This document shows, piece by piece, positions 51,341 to 60,988 of a stretch of 64,000 nucleotides of DNA. The notes under the pieces are model-generated. The model did no database searches, was not told where the DNA came from, and worked only from the letters and a program-made list of their open reading frames with translations. Source of the stretch: Bacteroidales bacterium (GTDB lineage: Bacteria > Bacteroidota > Bacteroidia > Bacteroidales > F082); contig JAFSJF010000074.1 in the NCBI GenBank assembly GCA_017439405.1, forward strand, positions 1 through 64,000, written 5' to 3'. Numbering within the stretch: the stretch's first letter is position 1; each line of letters starts with the position of its first letter. The translations under genes and the position numbers were made by a program.

Positions 51341-54300
51341 ATGACCTCAAAAAACGCCCAAGACCCTCAGCAACTGCTATCCAAACTCAACGACGACGAA
51401 TTTTTCATCCTCGGCCTTATCACCTACTTGGACTCGGCCCTGCAAGAGCAAACGGTTTATTCCATCATCGCAAGGCAAGGCATCACGCGCACGATGCTGA
51501 AAGGAATCCTGAAAACGCTGGACCAATTTGGACTCGTCTCGTCTGGCTCTCGCTTCTGGCAACCTTACGGGTCAACCTATCCGCAATACTACTTCGCCGT
51601 CACACAACGGCTTTTCAAGAACTATCCCGAATTTGTCACCTTCTACGAGAGCCTCCGCACCAAGCCGTCGGGACTTTTCGAGTTCCTCTGGCGCGTCGCC
51701 GAGGCAGTCCATACCGGCAAGGCAAACCTCGTCTCGAACATACACCTGTTCCCCAACTGGACACGCAGCCCCCTACCCTACCTTGAGCCTGTCTTCGGCC
51801 TCAAGGAATACCTGCCCGCCTTCGCGACCCTCAGCGTCAAGCAGATGGAAGAGTTGCTGCTCGACCGGCTCAACGACATGCTCACAAACGAGACCTGGGA
51901 CGAGAAAACGATTGCCGACCTGCAAGCCCTCATCGACTATTACAGCAGTTTGGAACCCAAAGCCAAACCTTCGCTTTCCGACCTCATGTCGGCCTTCCAG
52001 TTCCTTTATGAAGGCACCCAACCCACATGGCAGTCGGCCACACCAACGCAATGGACGCTGTGCATCGACGCCATCCGGTCGCTCTATCGCGGCGACACCG
52101 ACGCGGCCTGCAAGCAGTTCGAGGCCTCGCTGAAGCTGCGCAACAAGACCGCCGGCAACAAGAACCTCTACGAGAACCCGTTGCTCGACTTCTACCTCAT
52201 CCTCTGCTACGCGAAGGCCAACACGCCCGCTACCATCAAGAAAGCCAGCCAGTTCCTCAACAAGGCAGTGACCGAAGTCGGCGAATACTACCCCTGCCGC
52301 ATCCTCATCCGCTACGTCATCAACGGCGAGGAAGACCACCGCCTCGAACGCCAACTCGGCTATTGCATTTCATCGAATCTCAAAAACACCATCGCAAGAC
52401 ACCTCACCGCCTTGCTCGCCAACTACTTCGGCATGGCCGACAGCTTCAAGAAAGGACAATTCAAGACCTCGACCAACCCCAAGTGCGCCCTGCTGCGTCA
52501 CGAACTTGCGCCATACTACCGTGCCGCCGACCGCGACCGACTGGAGGCGCAATTCGGCGGCAAGCCCATCTTGTTCTCCATCAGGCGGAAAGCCTATTGG
52601 GAAAGCGTCATCGAGAACCTTACGGCGCAATTCAACGGTGCCAAGGAAAAACCCGACAGCCCCGCATTGTCCGACAACAGGTTGATTTACATCATCGGCG
52701 AATACGAGTCCATCGAACTCTACGCGCAACACAGGCTGAAAAGCGGCGCATGGAGCGCAGGCACCCGCGCCTCCATCGACAAGTTCATGCGGCAGGAATT
52801 GGAAGGCATGGACGAGACCGACAAGAAAATAGCGTCGGCCTCGCGTTCCTACAGCTATTATTCCCTATACGGACGCTACGTCATCCCTGAACTCGTCGGC
52901 TCCGACCGCGTGTTCTACAACGGCAACAAGGGCCGCCAACCCGTTGAAATCGTCGAGGAAAAGCCCTTCATCGCCATCGAAAAAGCCAGAAACGGCTTTG
53001 TCGTCAAGACCAACGTGCCGGAAAAATCCGACTTCAGCTATGAACGAGCCGACAAGGTGATTATCCGCCGCGACAACAAGACCCATGTCACCGTCTTCAA
53101 ACTCAGCGACTTTGAGCGAAACGTCATCTCCACCTTGACCGCCTTGGGCAAGTTCCCAAGCGAAGCCGAGACCCAACTGCTCCGCTTTCTCGAACAAATC
53201 GCCGACAAGGTCGAGATCCATTCCGATTTGCTTTCGGGCGGGTCATCGCTCCAAAAGAAGGACGGTCTCTCGCGGCTGATACTGCGCGTCGTGCCCGACA
53301 AAGAGCTGTTCTCGCTCAGCATCCTCGCCCAGCCCTTGGAAGGCGGCAAGCTCCGCCTGATGCCTGGCATGGGGCAAGAAACCGTGTTCGACGAGGCCGA
53401 AGGCGAGCGCTACCAAGTGCAACGCGACCTCACGGCAGAAAAAACCAACCTCATCGAAATCAAGGACTACCTGCAAACCGAATTGGGCATCCCCGTTTCG
53501 GTCAATCAGGCCGAATTGGAGCCGGAATCCTTGCTCGACCTGATCGACTTCGTAGGTAGCCGCGCCGAACGTTACGAAATGGAATGGCCCGAAGGCAAGA
53601 AGCTGAACCTCAAGGCAAAATTGGACAAGAACGCAGTCAACATCAACCTCGTCTCTAAAGAAAACTGGTTTGAGGTGGAGGGCGACATCACCTTCGGTGA
53701 CGACAACATGTCAGCCTTGGCCTTCCTCAACCTGATTTCGCAAGGTCTCTACAAAGAGCGTTTCGTCAAGCTCAACGAGACCGACTTCATCGCCATCAGC
53801 GAGCAATTAGCCAAATACCTGCGCCGCCTCGAAGGGCTGACCCAACAAAGCCGTGGCAAGGCACGAATACCGTTCTACCAGGTCGGGGCTTTGGCTGAAA
53901 TCGTCCACAACACCGATGGCGGACTCAAAGCCGACAAAGGCATGGACACGCTGCTGAAGAAAATCGACAAGGCCGCGAAGATGAAAATCGCCATCCCGAC
54001 CTCGCTGCAAGCCGAACTCCGTGACTACCAGCGTGAAGGGTTCCAATGGATGGTACGCCTCTCGGAATGGGGCGCGGGAGCCTGCCTTGCCGACGACATG
54101 GGCCTGGGCAAGACCGTGCAAACCATCGCCTTCCTGCTCTACAAGGCCGCCAAGGGACCGTCGTTGGTGGTTTGTCCGGCCTCCGTCATGCTCAACTGGG
54201 CCAACGAACTGAGTCGTTTTTCGCCTTCGCTCGAAGTAAAAATCCTCAACGAATCCACAGACCGCGATGCCTTGTTGGACAACGCGAAGCCCTACGACGT

Positions 54301-55396
54301 AGTGCTCACCACCTACGGGCTTCTCGTCCGCGAAGAAGAGGCCCTCACCAAGCCGCAGTGGAACGTCGTCTGCTTGGACGAAGCCCACACCATCAAGAAC
54401 CGTGGCACCAAGATGTCGGCAACGGCCATGAAACTGAAGGCCGACAGCCGCGTCATCCTCACCGGCACACCCATCCAAAACTACCTCTCCGAGCTATGGA
54501 ACCTTTTCCAATTCCTCAATCCGGGGCTGCTCGGCACCTTCGACAGCTTCATGAACAAATACATCCTCCCCATCGAGAAGGAGGGCAACGAAGAACGTCG
54601 CCTGCAACTGAAGCGCATGATTTCACCCTTCATGCTGCGACGCACCAAAGCCGAAGTCATCGAGGAACTGCCTGAAAAGACGGAGATTACGCGCAACGTC
54701 AGCCTGACCGATGCCGAAATCACCGCCTACGAGACCCTGCGCGAGGCCACCGAACGAGCCTTGCAATCGGAGGAAAAAGTCGATGTGAACGTGTTGGCCC
54801 AAATCACCAAGCTGCGCCAAGCCGCCTGCGCCATCAGCCTCATCGAAAAAGACTGGAAAATGGGGTCAACGAAAATCGCCGCCGCCGTCGACTTGGTGGA
54901 GGAAATCGTGAAATCAAGAAACAGTGTATTGGTTTTCAGTCAGTTCACCTCATTCCTCAGCATGGCCAAGACCGCCATCGAAGACCGCATCGGGAAGGAC
55001 AAGATTTTCTACCTCGACGGCTCAACGCCCATCCGCAAGCGCGAGAAGATGGTGGCCGACTTCCAGCATGGCCAGGTGCCCGTGTTCCTCATCAGCCTGA
55101 AGGCCGGCGGCTTGGGCCTCAACCTGACCAACGCCAACTACGTCATCCACTTGGATCCGTGGTGGAACCCCGCCATCGAACAGCAGGCCACCGACCGCGC
55201 CTACCGCATCGGGCAAAACAAGAACGTGACCGTCTACCACCTCATCGCCCAGCACACCATCGAGGAAAAGATCCTGCGTCTCCACAAGACCAAGCGCGAC
55301 TTGGCCGACTCGCTGCTCTCGGGCAGCAACATCAGCCGCGCCATGACCATCGACGATTTGAGATTTTTGGTGGAGGAAAGTGAAAGTCATGAATAG
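51341..55396 (+). CDS. SNF2-family DEAD/DEAH helicase
   Basis: A 1351-residue SWI2/SNF2-type ATPase of the large Bacteroidota type. The first ~870 residues are a helical and mixed domain of unknown function without zinc cysteines. The ATPase core then has YQREGFQWMVRL, Walker A ADDMGLGKTVQT, CLDEAHTIKN (DEAH), LTGTPIQNYLSELW, and in the second RecA domain LVFSQFTSFL, LISLKAGGLGLNLT and DRAYRIGQNKNVTVY. Such proteins remodel protein-DNA complexes or aid transcription, as RapA does. No methylase or nuclease is beside it to suggest a DISARM-type defence role, so I treat it as chromosomal. All helicase motifs are intact. Confidence 0.92.
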   Translation: MTSKNAQDPQQLLSKLNDDEFFILGLITYLDSALQEQTVYSIIARQGITRTMLKGILKTLDQFGLVSSGSRFWQPYGSTYPQYYFAVTQRLFKNYPEFVTFYESLRTKPSGLFEFLWRVAEAVHTGKANLVSNIHLFPNWTRSPLPYLEPVFGLKEYLPAFATLSVKQMEELLLDRLNDMLTNETWDEKTIADLQALIDYYSSLEPKAKPSLSDLMSAFQFLYEGTQPTWQSATPTQWTLCIDAIRSLYRGDTDAACKQFEASLKLRNKTAGNKNLYENPLLDFYLILCYAKANTPATIKKASQFLNKAVTEVGEYYPCRILIRYVINGEEDHRLERQLGYCISSNLKNTIARHLTALLANYFGMADSFKKGQFKTSTNPKCALLRHELAPYYRAADRDRLEAQFGGKPILFSIRRKAYWESVIENLTAQFNGAKEKPDSPALSDNRLIYIIGEYESIELYAQHRLKSGAWSAGTRASIDKFMRQELEGMDETDKKIASASRSYSYYSLYGRYVIPELVGSDRVFYNGNKGRQPVEIVEEKPFIAIEKARNGFVVKTNVPEKSDFSYERADKVIIRRDNKTHVTVFKLSDFERNVISTLTALGKFPSEAETQLLRFLEQIADKVEIHSDLLSGGSSLQKKDGLSRLILRVVPDKELFSLSILAQPLEGGKLRLMPGMGQETVFDEAEGERYQVQRDLTAEKTNLIEIKDYLQTELGIPVSVNQAELEPESLLDLIDFVGSRAERYEMEWPEGKKLNLKAKLDKNAVNINLVSKENWFEVEGDITFGDDNMSALAFLNLISQGLYKERFVKLNETDFIAISEQLAKYLRRLEGLTQQSRGKARIPFYQVGALAEIVHNTDGGLKADKGMDTLLKKIDKAAKMKIAIPTSLQAELRDYQREGFQWMVRLSEWGAGACLADDMGLGKTVQTIAFLLYKAAKGPSLVVCPASVMLNWANELSRFSPSLEVKILNESTDRDALLDNAKPYDVVLTTYGLLVREEEALTKPQWNVVCLDEAHTIKNRGTKMSATAMKLKADSRVILTGTPIQNYLSELWNLFQFLNPGLLGTFDSFMNKYILPIEKEGNEERRLQLKRMISPFMLRRTKAEVIEELPEKTEITRNVSLTDAEITAYETLREATERALQSEEKVDVNVLAQITKLRQAACAISLIEKDWKMGSTKIAAAVDLVEEIVKSRNSVLVFSQFTSFLSMAKTAIEDRIGKDKIFYLDGSTPIRKREKMVADFQHGQVPVFLISLKAGGLGLNLTNANYVIHLDPWWNPAIEQQATDRAYRIGQNKNVTVYHLIAQHTIEEKILRLHKTKRDLADSLLSGSNISRAMTIDDLRFLVEESESHE

Positions 55397-55449
55397 GATT
55401 GGGGGAAAAGCTATGCGAGTAAAGCGAAACACCTTGAACATTCCCTTTA

Positions 55450-56004
55450 TCACCACTCCATCACCCAGATATGGAAAGTCTTCGAGCGTTTTTCGATGGC
55501 GATGGAAAAGCAGACATCGTCCTCGTCCGATTCGCCTTTGGGGGCTTCCATGCCGTTGCCCCAGATGGCGCTATAGCTGTATTTGCCTGGCTCAAAGTTA
55601 TCGAAATACTCGTCGAGTTTTTTATAGAAATCTTCATCGGGCATTTTCTTGAATCCCATTGTGAAGTCATAAGTATGTTCTGGAGAACGACCAAAGCACG
55701 CCCATTCTTCCCCTCGGTCAACCACTTTGTATCTAGGCAGCCTAACGCCCGTGATGTTTTCAACCACCCTGCGCCTGACAAAATGATGCAGCATATAATG
55801 CTCTGAATAGTAATCATAGCCCCAGAATGCTACTACAGCCATAACAACCAGCATCATCGGTGAAACCACAAACAGCACAATCCGCAGCCATTTCGGCAGG
55901 AGCTTCCAGCGACCGTCAAGGATGAGCAGGAGCGGTGAAAGAGTGAGCCAAAAAGCGATCAGCACAATTGACTTTATCATCGTGCTAGGTTTTTCGTTTT
56001 CCAT
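55450..56004 (-). CDS. Membrane protein of unknown function
   Basis: A 184-residue protein with two membrane helices near the N-terminus (SIVLIAFWLTLSPLLLIL and LRIVLFVVSPMMLVVMAVVAF) and a soluble part with YKVVDRGEEWACFGRSPEH and FTMGFKKMPDEDFYKKLDEY. I do not recognise a family. It begins the accessory region after the SNF2 gene and its 3' end faces that gene. The gap 56005-56139 holds nothing evident. Confidence 0.65.
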   Translation of the reverse strand: MENEKPSTMIKSIVLIAFWLTLSPLLLILDGRWKLLPKWLRIVLFVVSPMMLVVMAVVAFWGYDYYSEHYMLHHFVRRRVVENITGVRLPRYKVVDRGEEWACFGRSPEHTYDFTMGFKKMPDEDFYKKLDEYFDNFEPGKYSYSAIWGNGMEAPKGESDEDDVCFSIAIEKRSKTFHIWVMEW

Positions 56005-56139
56005 ATTTCTTTTGTTTTTGTTCTTACTAATTTTCTTCCATTTTGATTTTCCGTGCCCTTACTGCAAACAACTTGAATGTCACGCTGGTCTAGTCGGCTT
56101 CGTAGAGCATCTTCTTGAAATCATCGTCAGAAATCACTT

Positions 56140-57561
56140 TTAAAATGGTTTGAAATAATCCCGCTCGTTATCTTCATCATCATCAAGAAACCCCTTGGCT
56201 TCTACCTTGATTTCTACTGGGAAAGTTTCTCTGGCAAGATCAATTAAGCGTCCCCAACTTCGACTTCGGTATTCTCTGAAACGGTCGCCAAGTTGTTGCA
56301 AGGCAATCTTTTGGTCGGACTCCTCCGATAAAAACGATGGTATGTTTTGTTGAAGATATTTGTTCCAAGCAATGAATTTTACCACAGTATTTGTGTTTCC
56401 TGTTTGTATTAGTAATTGAATACGTCCTTTCAAATCCGACAGGAAATACAATGTCGGTTTGTAGTTGAGCAACAACTTTAAGTATTTATCAGGGTTGTTA
56501 TAAAAATCAGCACAGTCAAATGCGGTACGACTATAGCGATAATAGTTGTCCACTGCATATATCCATGGTTTATAATTGCGATTCAAAAGGCGTTTGACAC
56601 GCCCGAACAAGAGGCTTTCAGCTTCGTCGTCATTAAGACGCATGTGTGTGTTTGCCAATACTTGGTAGTACTGTATTTGAGACAATCTGCTTTTGTCGAT
56701 GTTAAAGCCCTCCTCTTTGGCAAGGCGCATACAAAGAAATTGGTAATCGGCCTTCCCCAACTCTTCTTGATGCATCAAGACATAATCCAGAGGAAATCTG
56801 TGCATAATGACCCTAGCACATTCAGGTTCACCAAAAGACAGCCATGCTTTCTCAACATCGGGCATAATGGCATCATCCCACCAATTATTCTGTAATATGT
56901 CTAACCAGTCCCTCCTGTGTAATGATTTTGCAGATAAGACAGCCTTTATAATTTGGATTTGACATGGCAGAGATTGCCCCCAGAAACGCATTTCGAGAAA
57001 GTCAGAAGCATCGTTTCTTTCCTGGTTGTCGTTCGATTGAAGTTTGTCCATCAGTTGTTTTATTGGATATTGCTCCTCTTCTGGTGTTACAATGATGGTT
57101 TTTTCATCTGGTTTCACTTGCGGTCGGGTGTACCTTTCAGCCCCTCGCGGTGTTACAATGATGGTTTTTTCATCTGGTTTCACTGGAATAATCCTGCCAA
57201 ATGATATAGTGGTAGTCCTTTCAATGTAGTTTTTTTCAACAAACTCAGGCTCGCTTTTTAGCAGCTTGTTCAAGATATTGATGGCACGAGTCGGGTTTTC
57301 CTCATACAAGCTATAGAACTGGGCATTCAAACTATCTGTGCCAAATTCTTGATGCACTAATGCATCGGGGAGGTATCTTAGGATGCAGAGTTCATCCATA
57401 ATGATGAAATCCTGTTCGTTAAGTTCAATCTCATCAAGCCTTTTATTTAGTGCTTTAGCTATTTCCAATTCTTTTATTCTTGGATCATCATCATTTATGA
57501 GTGAAAGCTCATCTCTAAGCGTTTTGGCAATGTCATTGAAATGTACAGTGTCGTTTGGCAT
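56140..57561 (-). CDS. Unrecognised 473-residue protein with internal 22-codon duplication
   Basis: A soluble, acidic protein with no family I recognise. A helical N-terminal part ends with two copies of VKPDEKTIIVTP (near residues 127 and 149), the result of a 66-bp in-frame tandem duplication; the rest is alpha-helical, rich in Tyr, Trp and Leu (HRRDWLDILQNNWWDDA, CARVIMHRFPLDYVLMHQEEL), like a helical-repeat scaffold. It lies 149 bp beyond the retron-linked genes in the same direction and in the same AT-rich DNA, so it may belong to that system or to a separate insertion. No start promoter is clear. Confidence 0.65.
   Translation of the reverse strand: MPNDTVHFNDIAKTLRDELSLINDDDPRIKELEIAKALNKRLDEIELNEQDFIIMDELCILRYLPDALVHQEFGTDSLNAQFYSLYEENPTRAINILNKLLKSEPEFVEKNYIERTTTISFGRIIPVKPDEKTIIVTPRGAERYTRPQVKPDEKTIIVTPEEEQYPIKQLMDKLQSNDNQERNDASDFLEMRFWGQSLPCQIQIIKAVLSAKSLHRRDWLDILQNNWWDDAIMPDVEKAWLSFGEPECARVIMHRFPLDYVLMHQEELGKADYQFLCMRLAKEEGFNIDKSRLSQIQYYQVLANTHMRLNDDEAESLLFGRVKRLLNRNYKPWIYAVDNYYRYSRTAFDCADFYNNPDKYLKLLLNYKPTLYFLSDLKGRIQLLIQTGNTNTVVKFIAWNKYLQQNIPSFLSEESDQKIALQQLGDRFREYRSRSWGRLIDLARETFPVEIKVEAKGFLDDDEDNERDYFKPF
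57083..57184. repeat. 36-bp perfect direct repeat, period 66
   Basis: Bases 57083-57118 and 57149-57184 are identical. The period of 66 keeps the reading frame of the 473-residue protein and adds one VKPDEKTIIVTP unit. Perfect identity suggests a recent duplication that could still vary in copy number. Confidence 0.9.
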
Positions 57562-57709
57562 TTTATTGTTTTTGAAAGTGTTTTACGTTTAATGGCTAAT
57601 GCATATCTAATACCCTAAAAAACTATAATCTCCGTCAAATCCATCTGGCATATCACTATACCATTGGTTATAGTTACCCTATTAACTTCTTTCCAACCCG
57701 ATGGTTGCC

Positions 57710-57809
57710 ATTATAACACATCGCGCATCTGACGAGCTCGCAGGAGGGAAATCTGCTCATCGATTAAATTTGTATTATAAATTATATTTGTATTATAACA
57801 CATTGCGCA
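57710..57809. repeat. 18-bp direct repeat, 82 bp apart, at the 3' end of the 312-residue gene
   Basis: ATTATAACACAT(C/T)GCGCA is found at 57710-57727 and 57792-57809 with one difference. The distance of 82 is not a multiple of three. A second short repeat (TTTGTATTATAA twice near 57769 and 57787) lies between. Confidence 0.8.
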
Positions 57810-58649
57810 GGGTTCAAAGCCCAATACATCTAGTAATTTTCTGTCAAACTTCAATTCTGGATTATAAGTCTTTAAATACAAATCTTTCAAATCTTTAATT
57901 ATATCCATCTTTCTAGGATGAATATATCTCAAGACTTTTTTAATATCCTCTTCAGAGTACTGTGTGGGATTGTACATTATTGGTTTGTTTGGGTTATTCC
58001 CAATATAAGATAAATAAGCGAAGCGAATAAAAATATCAGTGCGTTTTTTTTCTTCCTTTGCCCACGAAAACAAATCATCCAATTGGTGATATATGTTGTC
58101 GTTTATTATTTCAACACTAGCATTATCAAACTCTGCAAATCCAGAGTTGCTCTTAGTTTCAACCTCAAAACTATGGATATCCGTTCCAAAAGCTAAATTA
58201 AGCTTGAAAACAAAAGCATCCGGTTTTGTTAATCTAAGAGACTCATTTTCCTTCCACCATTTACGGAACTCCTTTATTTTTTCTATACCTTGGTCAAAAA
58301 TCTCATTAGGAATTCTTATTCTTTCAAATTCAGCATGCAACCTTTCACAATCGCAATTGTTATGATAAGACGGCGACCTCTCTGGTTGTACATATCTATA
58401 ACTATCATGTGGTTTTTCTATTCTGTGATATTTATAGATTGCTTTTTCAGTGTTTTTACAGAAAGACTTGTAAACAAGTAAATCATTCACTTCCCAACGA
58501 GCAAATAACGCTGTCGGATTGCTTTGATCGATGGTTTTTCCGTTAGGTGCAGTCCATATGATTGGATCATCAAACTTATAGTCCCTGCCTTGGGGAGCCT
58601 CAAAGCCTTTTGTTATTCTATTGAAATTATAATTGGTGATATATGCCAT
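57711..58649 (-). CDS. Cys-containing protein of the retron operon with altered C-terminus
   Basis: A 312-residue protein, family not recognised. It starts 7 bp after the HEPN-motif gene and so is third in the RT operon. Possible metal ligands are Cys99, Cys101, His105 (NCDCERLHAEF) and Cys281/Cys284 (PCAMCYN), a pattern that could build a zinc-finger or HNH-like site. The central part (FKLNLAFGTDIHSFEVET, SWAKEEKKRTDIFIRFAYLSYIG) is mixed alpha/beta. The last ~28 residues look unlike the rest: an 82-bp direct-repeat insertion has shifted the frame, and a more protein-like tail (CYNGNHRVGKK, then YNQWYSDMPDGFDGDYSF) survives in other frames at 57608-57725. Confidence 0.65.
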   Translation of the reverse strand: MAYITNYNFNRITKGFEAPQGRDYKFDDPIIWTAPNGKTIDQSNPTALFARWEVNDLLVYKSFCKNTEKAIYKYHRIEKPHDSYRYVQPERSPSYHNNCDCERLHAEFERIRIPNEIFDQGIEKIKEFRKWWKENESLRLTKPDAFVFKLNLAFGTDIHSFEVETKSNSGFAEFDNASVEIINDNIYHQLDDLFSWAKEEKKRTDIFIRFAYLSYIGNNPNKPIMYNPTQYSEEDIKKVLRYIHPRKMDIIKDLKDLYLKTYNPELKFDRKLLDVLGFEPCAMCYNTNIIYNTNLIDEQISLLRARQMRDVL

Positions 58650-58656
58650 GTTGTAT

Positions 58657-59481
58657 TTACTTTTCTAAGTTTTCTCTTATTTTTCCGACAAGTTGACACA
58701 ACGAATTCTCAACTTCATCATATGGAGAAGAAATAGCCCATATCTTTACTTCGTAGGTAAGATAATCAATTCCCGCATTTTTGAGATTTTCTAGAAAATC
58801 ATTATAGCTTTCTTCATACATTAGTTTTTCAGATTTAGTACACTTATAACGATCTACAAATAAGTTCTCTCCAACTCTACGGACTGGCAAACCAGACTTT
58901 CTTATTTGCTCCTGAATCCATGAATGCTCTTTCCCAATCTCAACACCCCTGTGACTTTGAATGTTTCTTGCTTGGTATAGTTTTTCATACAAAAAATTCC
59001 TTATATTATAGGGAACGAAATTCGTCAACAATGATAACTTTTTACCATAAGTGACATTCTTTTCTTCGTTTATGTTACAGGCTCTCTTTAAGTTACTCTC
59101 AGTTCCATATTTTATGTGGCAATAATAGTTTATTATGCCTTCCGCCTGAAGGTTGGCGTAACGGCAAAATTCAAAGAAATCAGGTTCATGCTTTCTTACC
59201 CCACAACGATACCTCAACATTTCTCTCCAATCTGTTTCAAGTTTTAATCGCAATACTTCATCCTTAACAAATGAATAATCAATTTGTGTTGCCATTTCAT
59301 CTATATTATAATCTATGGCTAAATATCTTTCAATATTGGAAATTGAATCATTGTTATAAGTGGTTGAATTTGTATCGCCCCATTTGCTCCGTAATTCATC
59401 AAGCAGCCACTTATTGCCTGGCTGCTTTGAGAGTTGAGCAATTTTATCTATCGTTTTTATTATGGCTTCCCGGTTATCCAT
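58657..59481 (-). CDS. Putative HEPN-type effector next to the retron RT
   Basis: A 274-residue soluble protein starting 2 bp after the RT stop. Residues 85-180 are helical and contain YQARNIQSHRG: Arg172-Asn173-x3-His177, the RNxxxH (Rx4H) signature of HEPN ribonucleases, preceded by a helix with polar Asp/Glu residues as in HEPN folds. The last 90 residues (WIQEQIRKSGLPVRRVGE, FLENLKNAGIDYLTYEVKIW) form a separate part. No family name is recognised. Retron operons usually pair the RT with a toxic effector, and this position fits; a HEPN RNase that stops growth by cutting RNA is the leading guess. The call rests on one short motif and on context. Confidence 0.6.
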   Translation of the reverse strand: MDNREAIIKTIDKIAQLSKQPGNKWLLDELRSKWGDTNSTTYNNDSISNIERYLAIDYNIDEMATQIDYSFVKDEVLRLKLETDWREMLRYRCGVRKHEPDFFEFCRYANLQAEGIINYYCHIKYGTESNLKRACNINEEKNVTYGKKLSLLTNFVPYNIRNFLYEKLYQARNIQSHRGVEIGKEHSWIQEQIRKSGLPVRRVGENLFVDRYKCTKSEKLMYEESYNDFLENLKNAGIDYLTYEVKIWAISSPYDEVENSLCQLVGKIRENLEK

Positions 59482-59483
59482 AG

Positions 59484-60959
59484 TTATTCTGAAGTGTTTG
59501 TTTCGATGAGAGTGGCAAGGTCATTCAAAACGGATAGGACATTGCCATCATCCATCAATGGGGTTAATAGTGTTTGGGATTTCTGTGATCCAGCCCCAAA
59601 CGTGTCATTACACAGTTTCTCAAATCTATTGGCATAGGACTTATACGTAGAGTCGGTTTCACCCTTTACCATTTTGAGATACATGAGTTTTCCTGAGATA
59701 ATGTTTTCTACATGATGTTCGCCCTTAAATCTAAGGTTGCGAATATTAGTCTCGGCATAGTGTTTAGCAAAGATGGCTTGTGCTTCGTCATATCCTTTCA
59801 CCTCCCAATTGTGAATCAAGGGACGCAATTGCTTGATATACTTACGAGAAACGTTTGTTTTGGAGTTCACGGTCAAACCAGTCACCTCTTGCCTCATTCC
59901 CCGATGACAGAGTCGCGTCTTATCCGAATTGATTTTGAGACCTTCTTCGTTCTCAATAATGTTGCGCAAAGAGGTGCAAAACTTGCCATCCTCGGCAAAG
60001 ACGTTCTTCATGCCACTGAAAGTAATATCATCAGCATAACGAGTATATTTCAAACCGTATGCTTTAGCAAGACGAGTAAGTTTGAAATCCAACTTCTCAC
60101 AAATAATATTGGTAATGGTAGGCGAAGTTGGTGCTCCTTGAGGAAGGACTTTGTTTTCTCCTTTTTGATAGCAACACAAGTCGCTAATCAAACTCGCCAC
60201 TTTTTCATTCAGACAGAATGGTTTTACCAACAACCGCTTGAATACACGACCTGAAGTAATAGAAGGGAAGAAATCCTTTAGATCAATGTTGTAAACATAG
60301 TTTTGGCCAAGATGCACTTGGGCGTTTGTGACAACAGACTTGCCTTTCACAAAACCCATCGCAGCGGCATTGGGACTATATACTTCTTGCAGTACGAAAT
60401 TCAACGCTTGTTGGATGTTCTTTAGTTCACTGCACGGTGCATCAATGGTGCGAAATTCTCCCTTTTTCTTTTTGGGTATTTTGAAGGTAACATAACGACC
60501 TTTGCGTACCATTAGCTTCAAACGGCCAACCGTAGTTTTTACAGCATCCATTCCATGCAATGCCTGCAATGCCATATTCAGGACAACACATAAATCATCT
60601 ATTCCATTCATTGAATGCCACCCCTCAACAATCTTTGCCAATTGTTGTTTGAGATCTTCACCAGTCAGAGGACTACCTCCATATTTTGGCAATTCATCAA
60701 TTTTGGAAAGAGCATCGGCTTGGGTCGAAATAGTTTCCTCATCTGACACTTTTGCGGAATCAATATCTTCCAATTCCGTAACAGCCGCAGCCACTCTAAC
60801 CAAATCATCCTCAATAGGTTCAATAGCAAAGAGAACTTCTTCGGCTTTTTCCGATCCAGAAGAAACCAGTTCAGAAACCTCAGTTTTCTTTGAAGCACTG
60901 GTTTGTCCAAGCTTTTTCTTGAGGTTCTGTTTCTTTGTTATGTTCTTTTTCTTTGCCAT
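59484..60959 (-). CDS. Retron-type reverse transcriptase
   Basis: A 491-residue retron-type RT. Residues 1-150 are an unusual extension: a basic start (MAKKKNITKKQNLKKK), an acidic low-complexity linker and a helical part. The RT core follows: FRTIDAPCSELKNIQ (RT1), NIDLKDFFPSI with Asp226 and Asp229 (RT3), LPQGAPTSPTITNII (RT4), YTRYADDITFSG with YADD at 308-311 (RT5), and VTGLTVN (359-365), the VTG signature of retron RTs that binds the primer-RNA. No maturase, HNH or integrase part is present, so it is not a group II intron protein. The 346-bp leader upstream carries a matching non-coding RNA. Usual retron RTs are 300-350 residues, so the N-terminal part is extra. Confidence 0.88.
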   Translation of the reverse strand: MAKKKNITKKQNLKKKLGQTSASKKTEVSELVSSGSEKAEEVLFAIEPIEDDLVRVAAAVTELEDIDSAKVSDEETISTQADALSKIDELPKYGGSPLTGEDLKQQLAKIVEGWHSMNGIDDLCVVLNMALQALHGMDAVKTTVGRLKLMVRKGRYVTFKIPKKKKGEFRTIDAPCSELKNIQQALNFVLQEVYSPNAAAMGFVKGKSVVTNAQVHLGQNYVYNIDLKDFFPSITSGRVFKRLLVKPFCLNEKVASLISDLCCYQKGENKVLPQGAPTSPTITNIICEKLDFKLTRLAKAYGLKYTRYADDITFSGMKNVFAEDGKFCTSLRNIIENEEGLKINSDKTRLCHRGMRQEVTGLTVNSKTNVSRKYIKQLRPLIHNWEVKGYDEAQAIFAKHYAETNIRNLRFKGEHHVENIISGKLMYLKMVKGETDSTYKSYANRFEKLCNDTFGAGSQKSQTLLTPLMDDGNVLSVLNDLATLIETNTSE

Positions 60960-60988
60960 ACCAATAATTTCAACTAATTCACTTTTCC

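Noticed and set aside
51341-56004. SNF2 helicase with the following membrane protein as a DISARM-like defence system
   Set aside because: No methyltransferase, DUF1998 or PLD protein is near, and the membrane-protein gene is on the other strand; this SNF2 type is common on Bacteroidota chromosomes.
59484-60959. Group II intron or diversity-generating retroelement as the source of the RT
   Set aside because: No maturase, HNH or intron ends were seen, and no template/variable repeat pair; the VTG motif and the a1/a2 RNA fit a retron better.
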